A DNA stretch of 15,020 nt from positions 1 to 15,020 of the forward strand of contig JABGXK010000278.1 in assembly GCA_018675825.1 (NCBI GenBank), given 5' to 3'. Made by a program: the position numbers and the translations under genes. Source of the stretch: Flavobacteriales bacterium. GTDB taxonomy: Bacteria > Bacteroidota > Bacteroidia > Flavobacteriales > BACL11. Under the pieces are notes generated by a model. That model did no database searches, was not told the origin of the DNA, and saw only the letters and a program-made list of their open reading frames with translations. Shown one piece after another: positions 8,564-15,020 of this stretch. Position 1 is the stretch's first letter, and each line of letters begins with the position of its first letter.

Positions 8564-10021
8564 ATGATTATCAGACGTAAAACAAAAAAATTGAAGATTT
8601 TATTAATTTCTTCAATTCTTATTACAACTATTATGAGTTGTAATAATGAAAAAGTAATTGATGCTAAGGACATTTCAGTGTCAGGAACTATGGAGGCAGA
8701 ATTAACAGCTCCACCAAATGTTCCTAAACCAATAGGCGATCGTAAAGCAAAAAAGTTACTGGTCAATATGGAGATTTTAGAGCAAGAAGGAACTATGACA
8801 GACGGTACAACTTATATGTACTGGACTTTTGGAGGTACAGTTCCAGGGAGTTTCATTCGTACTAGAATTGGTGATGAGGTAGAATTCACGCTATCTAACC
8901 ACCCTGACAATAAACTACCTCATAATATTGATTTACATGCAGTAACAGGTCCAGGTGGTGGAGCAACATCCTCATTTGTTGCGCCAGGACATGAAAAAAC
9001 ATTTTCTTTTAAAACCTTAAACCCTGGTTTATATGTATATCACTGTGCTACTGCACCAGTTGGAATGCATATTGCTAACGGAATGTATGGGCTTATTTTA
9101 GTTGAACCAGAGGGAGGATTACCTAAAGTAGATAAAGAATACTATATAATGCAAGGAGATTTCTATACTAAAGGGGTTAATGGAGAGCCAGGACTACAAG
9201 CTTTTGACATGAAAAAAGCTGTTGATGAAAATGCTGATTATGTAGTATTTAATGGAAAGGTAGGTGCCTTAACAGGGGATAATGCTATTACTGCAAATGT
9301 TGGGGAAACAGTACGATTATATGTCGGTAATGGTGGGCCAAACTTAACCTCATCATTTCATGTAATTGGAGAGATTTTTGACAATGTACATATTGAAGGA
9401 GGTTCTTTATTAAATAAGAATGTTCAAACTACTTCTATTCCTGCTGGTGGTGCTGCAATTGTAGATTTTAAAGTTGATGTTCCAGGGACACTCATACTTG
9501 TAGATCATGCTATTTTTAGAGCTTTCAATAAAGGAGCTTTAGGAATGTTAAAGGTAAAAGGGAATGAAGAAAAACAATTATACTCAGGTGTAATGCAAGA
9601 AGGAATCTATAATCCAGAGGGAGCAACACTACAAGAAATGCCTGATGATGGTAAAGAAACAGTAGTAGTTCAAACAGGAGAAAAATCACTTGCTGAAAAA
9701 ATAGCTTCTGGAAAAAGTTTATATAATAAAACATGTTTTGCTTGCCACCAAGCTAATGGCGAAGGAATCCCTAATGCATTTCCTCCATTAGCAAATTCTG
9801 ACTATTTAAATGCTGATGTTAAAAGAGCTATCAGTATAATTGTAAATGGGAAGTCAGGAGAAATTGAGGTTAATGGAAAAACCTATAATAGTGTCATGAC
9901 CAAACAAACACTTACCGATACTGAAGTAGCAGATGTATTAACTTACGTTTATAACACATGGGGAAATAATAAAACTAATGTTAAGGTAAGTACGGTTCAA
10001 GAAGTTAAAAGTCAACACTAA
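8564..10021 (+). CDS. nirK: copper nitrite reductase (AniA-like class II) fused to cytochrome c, lipoprotein
   Basis: 485 residues. A lipoprotein signal ends at C26 (TTIMSC). Two cupredoxin domains (about 60-335) carry the full copper sets: type 1 ligands H120, C161, H169, M174; type 2 ligands H125, H160, H315; catalytic D123 and H266. The segment YHCATAPVGMHIANGMYG (159-176) matches the shortened loop of class II, AniA-like enzymes. A linker (about 336-375) leads to a C-terminal cytochrome c domain with CFACH (C391, C394, H395) and a likely Met ligand M445. It reduces nitrite to NO outside the inner membrane; the tethered haem can feed the type 1 copper directly. Related NirK-cytochrome c fusions are known in other bacteria. 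It is followed after 4 bases by a nirV-like gene. Confidence 0.97.
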   Translation: MIIRRKTKKLKILLISSILITTIMSCNNEKVIDAKDISVSGTMEAELTAPPNVPKPIGDRKAKKLLVNMEILEQEGTMTDGTTYMYWTFGGTVPGSFIRTRIGDEVEFTLSNHPDNKLPHNIDLHAVTGPGGGATSSFVAPGHEKTFSFKTLNPGLYVYHCATAPVGMHIANGMYGLILVEPEGGLPKVDKEYYIMQGDFYTKGVNGEPGLQAFDMKKAVDENADYVVFNGKVGALTGDNAITANVGETVRLYVGNGGPNLTSSFHVIGEIFDNVHIEGGSLLNKNVQTTSIPAGGAAIVDFKVDVPGTLILVDHAIFRAFNKGALGMLKVKGNEEKQLYSGVMQEGIYNPEGATLQEMPDDGKETVVVQTGEKSLAEKIASGKSLYNKTCFACHQANGEGIPNAFPPLANSDYLNADVKRAISIIVNGKSGEIEVNGKTYNSVMTKQTLTDTEVADVLTYVYNTWGNNKTNVKVSTVQEVKSQH

Positions 10022-10025
10022 TTAT

Positions 10026-10799
10026 ATGCCTATCATTTCTAGAATATCATTTTGCATTCTGTTATTGTGTACAAGCTATGCAAATTGTCAACCTAGAATG
10101 GAAGAAATTAAAGGGGGTTATTATATTCCTTTATATGGTAGAGATTCCTTAAAAGTACAAATTCCTGATTTTAATATGGATGTATATCCTGTTACAAATC
10201 AGGAATTTGTACTTTTCACTATTCAAAATCCAAAATGGAGGAGGACAAATTTGATTAGATTATTTGCTGACAAAAGCTATCTCATTAATTGGGAAACGGA
10301 TAGCACTATTGGAGATAAGCAATCCTTAAAATCGCCGGTAACAAACATTTCATGGTTTGCAGCAAATGCTTATTGCGAATGCCAGGGCAAACGCTTACCA
10401 ACTGTTGATGAATGGGAGTATGTGGCTATGGCTAACCAAACACAAGCTGATGCACGAACAATTAGCACTTTTAACGAGTATATACTCTCTTGGTATGAAA
10501 AGCCAAAAACATTCAATAATGAAATTGGAAGCACTTTTAAAAATTACTGGAATGTGTATGACCTACATGGTTTAGTTTGGGAATGGACATCAGATTTTAA
10601 TTCCGTACTGATTTCAGGTGAATCACGAAAAGATGTAGATAATGACAGTAATTTATTTTGCGGTTCAGCAGCTGTAGGCGCAACTGATTTGATGAACTAT
10701 GCAGCTTTTATGCGTTATGCAATTAGAGGAAGTTTAAAAGCAAAATTTACTTTAAAAAATCTAGGATTTAGGTGTGTGAAAAACATTGAAAATAAATAA
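10026..10799 (+). CDS. nirV: NirV-like exported protein with formylglycine-generating-enzyme (SUMF1) fold
   Basis: 257 residues with a signal peptide (about 1-21) and a SUMF1/FGE-type domain. Visible landmarks are YPVTNQEF (54-61), SPVTNISWFAANAYC (103-117), GKRLPTVDEWEYVA (121-134), GLVWEWTSDF (182-191) and NLGFRC (245-250). In many denitrifiers a gene of this fold, nirV, directly follows nirK; its function is not settled, though involvement in NirK maturation is often suggested. The two close cysteines used for catalysis in sulfatase-activating FGE are not seen before the final GFRC motif; only C212 is in that region, so formylglycine chemistry is unlikely. It lies 4 bases after nirK and 6 before sco, so the three are almost surely one operon. 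Confidence 0.85.
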   Translation: MPIISRISFCILLLCTSYANCQPRMEEIKGGYYIPLYGRDSLKVQIPDFNMDVYPVTNQEFVLFTIQNPKWRRTNLIRLFADKSYLINWETDSTIGDKQSLKSPVTNISWFAANAYCECQGKRLPTVDEWEYVAMANQTQADARTISTFNEYILSWYEKPKTFNNEIGSTFKNYWNVYDLHGLVWEWTSDFNSVLISGESRKDVDNDSNLFCGSAAVGATDLMNYAAFMRYAIRGSLKAKFTLKNLGFRCVKNIENK

Positions 10800-10805
10800 G
10801 GTATT

Positions 10806-11408
10806 ATGAGAAAAACAATATTAGCCACAATTTTATTAATTATAGCGTATTCTTTTGTAGGCTGCTCTTCAAAATCAGAGGACCAGAATATAGTAACGGA
10901 GAGCATACAGATATCAGAAACCTCTATTTTTAACTTAACAAGCACTTGGAAAACTGAAGAAGGAAATGAAATCCAGCTAAAGGAATTGAAAGGAAAAACC
11001 TTAGTTATGGTTATGATATACACCTCTTGCAAAGCAGCCTGTCCAAGACTTGTTGCTGATATGAGAAACATAGAAAATCAACTTCCAAAAAATAGCCTTA
11101 AAAAGATACAGTTTGTACTGGTTAGTATTGACCCAGAAGTAGATAACCCTTCTCGATTAAAAGCTTTTGCTATAGAAAATCAAATGGATGGAGATCAATG
11201 GACTTTCCTTCAAGGAAATACGAGTAGCGTTCGAGAATTTGCAAATGTACTTGCAGTAAAATATAAAGAAATATCTCCAATGGATTTTTCTCATTCCAAT
11301 ATAATCAGTGTTTTCAACTCAGTAGGAGAATTGATACACCAGCAAGAAGGTTTAGGAGTTAATAATAGCGAAACTATTACTGAAATTTCAGCAGCTACAA
11401 GAGAGTAA
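10806..11408 (+). CDS. sco: SCO1/SenC-family copper chaperone, lipoprotein
   Basis: 200 residues. A lipoprotein signal ends at C20 (SFVGC). The thioredoxin-like domain (about 42-195) has the copper-binding CKAACP motif (C75, C79) and the distal histidine H163 in DFSHSN, the three ligands of Sco proteins. Sco proteins deliver copper or keep target cysteines reduced outside the membrane, classically for the CuA site of oxidases. cbb3 oxidase has no CuA, and the gene follows nirK and nirV, so supplying NirK with copper is the more likely job here (inference). A role for the cbb3 CuB site remains possible. Confidence 0.92.
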   Translation: MRKTILATILLIIAYSFVGCSSKSEDQNIVTESIQISETSIFNLTSTWKTEEGNEIQLKELKGKTLVMVMIYTSCKAACPRLVADMRNIENQLPKNSLKKIQFVLVSIDPEVDNPSRLKAFAIENQMDGDQWTFLQGNTSSVREFANVLAVKYKEISPMDFSHSNIISVFNSVGELIHQQEGLGVNNSETITEISAATRE

Positions 11409-11426
11409 ATTTATATTTAATTAAAC

Positions 11427-11470
11427 CTAATATATATCATGTTTTACTTTGTTTTTTAATACTTTTTTTG
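11427..11470 (+). promoter_or_regulatory. tnaA promoter with degenerate Crp/Fnr-type operator
   Basis: The 81-bp gap before tnaA holds CTAATATATATCAT at 11427-11440 (centre 11433.5) followed by GTTTTA. The 15 bases ATATATCATGTTTTA are identical to those at the nirK promoter; the left half-site has lost its TGAC. The last base of the TTTG of the putative -7 region is at 11470, again exactly 36.5 bp from the dyad centre. The element itself (TTTTTTTG, with TAC just upstream) is imperfect. tnaA starts at 11490. There is no convincing terminator after sco, so read-through is also possible. Confidence 0.5.
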
Positions 11471-11489
11471 TTCCCTAAAAAAATAAACT

Positions 11490-12866
11490 ATGCCTAAAAC
11501 AATTATTGAACCCTTTAGAATAAAGATGGTTGAGCCAATTCAAATGACTACTAAGCAAGAAAGAATTAAACTACTAAAACAAGCTCATTACAATACTTTT
11601 TTATTGCAAGCAAAAGATGTAATTATTGATTTACTTACCGATAGCGGAACTTCAGCAATGAGTTCCGCACAGTGGTCAGCTATGATGTTAGGTGACGAAA
11701 GTTATGCTGGTGCAAGAAGTTGGATCAAAATGGAGGATTCTGTAAAAGATATTACAAACTACAAATACATTTTACCAACCCATCAAGGCAGAGCTGCAGA
11801 AAGAATTTTATACGGACATTTAGGAGGTAAAGGAAAGGTATTTATTAGCAATACTCATTTTGATACTACAAGAGCAAACATTGAATTCTCAGGAGCTGAG
11901 GCAGTAGATTGTTTAACTGAAGTTGGAAAAAACTCTGCAACTGAACATCCATTTAAAGGTAACCTTGATATTAAAAAACTAAACGATACAATTAATGACT
12001 GGGGTGCAAAAAATGTAGGAGCCGTTATATTAACTGTAACAAATAATAGTGGTGGTGGACAACCTGTAAGTATGAATAATGCAAAAGAAGTTGCTCAAGC
12101 ATGTAAAGCACATGGTGTACTATTCATCTTGGATGCCTGTAGAATAGCCGAAAACTCTTATTTCATAAAACAAAGAGAAGATGGATTTGAAAACTACACC
12201 TATAAGCAAATAGCACAAGAAATGTTTTCTCTAGCAGATGGATGCACCATGAGTGCTAAAAAAGATGCTATGGTAAATATGGGTGGTTTTCTAGCTTTAA
12301 ATAATGATAAATTAGCAGAAGAATGTACAAACCTTCTTATTATTACTGAAGGGTTTTCAACTTATGGAGGACTTAGCGGAAGAGATATGGAGGCATTAGC
12401 AGTAGGGTTTCAAGAAGTTTTTGATGCCGATTATTTGCACTACAGAATTACAAGCATCACATATTTAGGTGATAAATTAAATGCAATGGGCGTCCCTATT
12501 ATGCTGCCTGTCGGAGGGCATGCAGTTTATATTGATGCTAGAAAGTTTTATTCTCATATCCCTATAAATCAATACCCTGGACAATCTTTAGTATGCGATT
12601 TATATGAAAAAGGAGGAATTAGAAGTGTAGAGATTGGTTCTGTTATGTTTGGGAAGTATGATGACAAAGGAGACTTAATTCCAGCAGCAATGGATTTAGT
12701 TCGCCTTGCAATACCTAGAAGAGTATATACCCAATCTCATATAGATTATGTGATTGAAATATTTGAGGAACTACTCAAGAACAGACGAAAATCAAAAGGA
12801 ATCATAATTACAAAAGAAACTGAGTTTCTCCGCCACTTCACTGCACATTTTAAGAGAATAGATTAA
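11490..12866 (+). CDS. tnaA: tryptophanase (PLP-dependent L-tryptophan indole-lyase)
   Basis: 458 residues, normal length and homologous throughout to the tryptophanase/tyrosine phenol-lyase family. It splits L-tryptophan into indole, pyruvate and ammonia in the cytoplasm. The PLP lysine is K258 in SAKKDAMVNMGG. Features favouring tryptophanase over tyrosine phenol-lyase: FDTT with D125 (TPL has Thr there), VEIGS instead of MERG, which carries the substrate-binding Arg of TPL, and H449 in LRHFTAHF, where TPL has Phe. No tnaC-like leader peptide is seen in the short upstream gap. It sits between nitrite and NO reductase genes, its promoter shares a sequence block with nirK, and its 3' end overlaps norB tail to tail by 17 bp. 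Confidence 0.94.
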   Translation: MPKTIIEPFRIKMVEPIQMTTKQERIKLLKQAHYNTFLLQAKDVIIDLLTDSGTSAMSSAQWSAMMLGDESYAGARSWIKMEDSVKDITNYKYILPTHQGRAAERILYGHLGGKGKVFISNTHFDTTRANIEFSGAEAVDCLTEVGKNSATEHPFKGNLDIKKLNDTINDWGAKNVGAVILTVTNNSGGGQPVSMNNAKEVAQACKAHGVLFILDACRIAENSYFIKQREDGFENYTYKQIAQEMFSLADGCTMSAKKDAMVNMGGFLALNNDKLAEECTNLLIITEGFSTYGGLSGRDMEALAVGFQEVFDADYLHYRITSITYLGDKLNAMGVPIMLPVGGHAVYIDARKFYSHIPINQYPGQSLVCDLYEKGGIRSVEIGSVMFGKYDDKGDLIPAAMDLVRLAIPRRVYTQSHIDYVIEIFEELLKNRRKSKGIIITKETEFLRHFTAHFKRID

Positions 12867-14208
12867 AATATTTTTTATTTAAAATTGGGAAGACCACACA
12901 TAGCACTCCAATAAACAGACATATTCCAGTAATAAAGAACCCTATAAAATAAGGTGATAATAAATTCATAATTTGTTGATGGTGTAATCCTTTAAAAGAG
13001 TAATAAGATTTTAACACTCCTATTATTATAAGATTTATCCAAAAGATAAAGAAAGAAACATTCATAATCCAAAATCCTTTTTTTGAAACTTGCATTCCTT
13101 TATCTTCTTCCAAAATTATCTTAGAATCGTACAATATATAGAATATAGAGGCCAATAAAATCATACTATTAATTCCTATTGTACTCCCCATGGTATGTGC
13201 TACAGTAATGTGTGTGCCATGTGTATAAATATTAAGTGCAGGAACAGACATTATAATAGCTAATACCAGATTACAAATAATCCAAAAATCTGCTGAAATA
13301 AGGAATAGATAAGGCAAATAGTACTTTCCTTTTTCAGGGGGTTTAATTGTTTTTTTCCACAACCAAATCATTCGAGCTAAAATAAGTAGTTCAGACATAC
13401 TAATTGCATATCCTACATATCTGATCCATTTTGCTGTTGGCAAAATATACAGATGATGTGACCATCCTAATATTAAATTAGTAAGCCCTAAAAAGAATAA
13501 AAAATAAGCCATTTTACCTATTGAAATACTCTTTCCACTAATTTTATCCATTACATAAAGTGCAGTACCATAAACCAATAAATTCCAGGAACCAACCAAA
13601 GATCCATACGATTTCCATTGTACCATTATATCTCTCACAATATTCTCCCTAAAATAAGGGATTAACCATAAATACGATTCTATAAAAGTGAAAAAGAAGA
13701 ATAAAATTCCAACACTCCACATCCAAATGTAAACTGGAATTCTTGTTTTCATAAAACCCGTATTTTCTGATAAAGAAAAAAGAACATAGTTTAATAAAGT
13801 CATAAAGAAATTTACAATCAGAAATAACCAAGAAACAAGAATAGGAATGGATAAATAAGGAGGAAAAGCCCAATACTCTCTACCTCCAAAGGATTTAGTA
13901 AAATAAGAATATAAAATTAGGAGTCCTGTAATAACAAAAACTTGAAGATGGAAGTAGGTTAGTTTTTTACTATACATTGGTCGGTTTACAATTTTAGGTA
14001 AGTAATAATAAATACCTGCTAATGCAGAAGAAAAGATCCATGCAATGACCATAGACACATGAAGTGGTCTTAACATCTGAAAAGATAAAATACCCGTTAA
14101 AGCATTTGGATATATATATTGAAAAGACGCTAAACAACCTAAAAGAACAGCAAATAATAACGAGATCAGTGATAAATAGATAAATAATAATGAAATTTTA
14201 TTCTTCAT
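12850..14208 (-). CDS. norB: NorB-like haem-copper superfamily subunit with altered active site
   Basis: 452 residues, about twelve membrane helices. It belongs to the NorB/CcoN branch: LRPLH with H50 (low-spin haem), GGREYW with E111 (calcium-site Glu of cNOR), GWSHH with H251 and H252 (two non-haem metal ligands), SELL with E273, and YTHGTHITVAH with H338 (haem b3). Against classical NorB, the helix-VI ligand H207 aligns to G202, E211 to G206, E215 to L210, E138 to A114, and the second low-spin haem ligand H349 to M340. It is preceded by norC with an ATGA overlap, the canonical cNOR arrangement, and lies near nirK. NO reduction to N2O is therefore the expected role, but the metal site must differ from known cNOR. 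Comparison residues are from recalled reference sequences. Confidence 0.8.
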   Translation of the reverse strand: MKNKISLLFIYLSLISLLFAVLLGCLASFQYIYPNALTGILSFQMLRPLHVSMVIAWIFSSALAGIYYYLPKIVNRPMYSKKLTYFHLQVFVITGLLILYSYFTKSFGGREYWAFPPYLSIPILVSWLFLIVNFFMTLLNYVLFSLSENTGFMKTRIPVYIWMWSVGILFFFFTFIESYLWLIPYFRENIVRDIMVQWKSYGSLVGSWNLLVYGTALYVMDKISGKSISIGKMAYFLFFLGLTNLILGWSHHLYILPTAKWIRYVGYAISMSELLILARMIWLWKKTIKPPEKGKYYLPYLFLISADFWIICNLVLAIIMSVPALNIYTHGTHITVAHTMGSTIGINSMILLASIFYILYDSKIILEEDKGMQVSKKGFWIMNVSFFIFWINLIIIGVLKSYYSFKGLHHQQIMNLLSPYFIGFFITGICLFIGVLCVVFPILNKKYFNLFS

Positions 14209-14624
14209 TTTTTAGTTTTAGGGGTTATTATACCATACCATTCTGTTTCAAATTCAATAACAGGAGATACACCTGAGCTATCCACAAAAGATAAAAACTC
14301 AATAAGAGCAATTATTTCCTTATCTTCTACATTCAGATTAGGCATTTTTAACATTCCATTTTTAATTACTGCTGAAACATAATAGGCACCTTTTTTAGAA
14401 ATTACATTAGTTAAATCAGTTCCTAAATAACCTCCTAATCCATATAATTGATGACAGGAAATACAATTATATTTTTGGAACACTAATCTTCCTTCATATG
14501 CTAAAGGTGTAATTATCTTATTTGCTGCTATAGATTCTGCTTCTTGAGTATAGATAAAAAAGGAATAAATAAAGTAGAATAACAAGAAAATTAGAATAGT
14601 TTGCAAACTTCTAAATATGCTCAT
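14205..14624 (-). CDS. norC: NorC-like membrane-anchored cytochrome c
   Basis: 139 residues: one N-terminal anchor helix (about 7-25) and a cytochrome c domain with CISCH (C54, C57, H58) and M94 in MPNL as probable sixth ligand. The segment LYGLGGYLGTDLTN (60-73) resembles the NorC stretch GEGAYFAPELTN, whose Gly and Tyr help bind the calcium bridging NorC and NorB; that Gly and Tyr are kept. It would carry electrons from periplasmic donors to NorB. Its TGA overlaps the norB ATG (14205-14208), so the two are co-translated. Confidence 0.88.
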   Translation of the reverse strand: MSIFRSLQTILIFLLFYFIYSFFIYTQEAESIAANKIITPLAYEGRLVFQKYNCISCHQLYGLGGYLGTDLTNVISKKGAYYVSAVIKNGMLKMPNLNVEDKEIIALIEFLSFVDSSGVSPVIEFETEWYGIITPKTKK

Positions 14625-14646
14625 AGTTTATAGTCGTTTCTTGTGT

Positions 14647-14689
14647 AAAAATTAATAACTCTATTTTTTATATTCATTATGGTGATAAT
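14647..14689 (-). promoter_or_regulatory. weak candidate norCB promoter
   Basis: A perfect 5-4-5 inverted repeat ATTAT-GGTG-ATAAT lies at 14676-14689 (centre 14682.5), overlapping the pdxH stop. On the minus strand TAATTTTT at 14654-14647 is a near -7 element. The spacing (35.5 bp) is one base off the other promoters, and the half-site lacks the conserved G-C pair of TGA/TCA. Both may be chance in AT-rich DNA. Confidence 0.25.
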
Positions 14690-15020
14690 CTTTTAATTAT
14701 CCAATTTTTATTTTTAACCGTATAAAGAAATCTATCATGTAATCGGTTTATTCTAGCTTGCCAGAACTCAAATGATGAAGGAATTAATCGATAACCTCCC
14801 CAAAATGGAGGGCAAGGAATTGATTTATTTTTATATTTTTCAGTGTATTTAGTAATTTGATTTTCAAAATCTTTTTTAGAAAGAATAACACAACTTTGTT
14901 TAGATGCCCATGCTCCAATTTGACTTTTTCTTGGGCGAGTTTTAAAATAGCTCTCCGATTCTTCTACTGACACCTTTTGAATTAGACCATTTATACGTAT
15001 TTGTCTTTCTATTAATGGCC
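14677..15020 (-). CDS. pdxH: pyridoxine/pyridoxamine 5'-phosphate oxidase, C-terminal part (5' end outside window)
   Basis: The reading frame stays open to the right edge, so the gene is cut there; 114 codons are present, beginning mid-gene at PLIERQIRINGLIQKVS. A GTG at 14973 is internal, not the start. The order ERQIRINGLIQKVS, ESYFKTRP, SQIGAWAS, then CPPFWGGYRLIPSSFEFWQ and RLHDRF is the PdxH C-terminal signature. R-x-H in RLHDR is the substrate phosphate/PLP-contact region. The enzyme uses FMN and oxygen to make pyridoxal 5'-phosphate, the cofactor of tryptophanase among many others. norC begins 52 bp after its stop on the same strand. Confidence 0.93.
   Translation of the reverse strand, partial: PLIERQIRINGLIQKVSVEESESYFKTRPRKSQIGAWASKQSCVILSKKDFENQITKYTEKYKNKSIPCPPFWGGYRLIPSSFEFWQARINRLHDRFLYTVKNKNWIIKRLSP

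Noticed and set aside
11490..12866. Tyrosine phenol-lyase instead of tryptophanase
   Set aside because: FDTT, VEIGS and LRHF match tryptophanase at positions that separate the two enzymes.
12850..14208. NorB-like protein as a known NO dismutase or a plain cbb3 subunit I
   Set aside because: NO dismutases are larger, qNOR-like proteins whose reported changes are to Asn/Gln at the metal site, not this pattern. The NorC partner, GGREYW and SELL features fit NorB rather than CcoN.
14725..14738. TATCATGT block inside pdxH resembling the Crp/Fnr half-site
   Set aside because: No left half-site and no -7 element at the proper distance for norC.
1..15020. Mobile elements, CRISPR arrays, tRNA or rRNA genes
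   Set aside because: No transposase, terminal repeats, array-like repeats or RNA gene pattern was seen; the only clear repeat is the 36-bp operator duplication.

Overview
This AT-rich window most likely comes from a Bacteroidota chromosome (Flavobacteriia or Cytophagia-like). The evidence is a fused CcoN-CcoO oxidase subunit, a one-haem CcoP, -7 elements of the Bacteroidota type TAnnTTTG, few recognisable Shine-Dalgarno sequences, and AniA-type NirK. Species cannot be named from the sequence alone. The window is a respiratory island for low oxygen and nitrogen oxides.

Layout: (1) 1-5890, minus strand: a tightly packed operon ccoS-ccoNO-ccoQ-ccoP-ccoG-ccoH and a TauE/SafE-like membrane protein cut by the window edge. 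It encodes a cbb3-type oxidase and its assembly factors. ccoQ and ccoS are small genes of 55 codons each. (2) 5891-6027: the operon's control region, with a 36-bp tandem duplication; each copy carries one Crp/Fnr-type operator. (3) 6028-8373, minus: ccoI, the copper P-type ATPase that supplies the oxidase. (4) 8374-8563: divergent promoter region. (5) 8564-11408, plus: nirK (copper nitrite reductase with a C-terminal cytochrome c domain), nirV-like gene, sco. (6) 11490-12866, plus: tryptophanase with its own promoter. (7) 14624-12850, minus: norC and a norB-like gene. (8) 15020-14677, minus: the 3' part of pdxH.

How they fit together: NirK would reduce nitrite to NO, NorCB would be expected to remove NO, and the cbb3 oxidase respires scarce oxygen. 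CcoI and Sco supply copper to the oxidase and probably to NirK. Three promoters (cco, nirK, tnaA) have a Crp/Fnr-like box centred exactly 36.5 bp from the last base of the -7 element. That suggests one oxygen- or NO-responsive regulator, with tryptophanase as a surprising member of its regulon.

The most notable item is the norB-like protein. Its fold and operon are those of NorB, but the helix-VI histidine that binds the non-haem metal is glycine, three glutamates important in classical cNOR are gone, and the second low-spin haem ligand is methionine. It is either a distinct NO reductase subfamily or a haem-copper superfamily enzyme with different chemistry.
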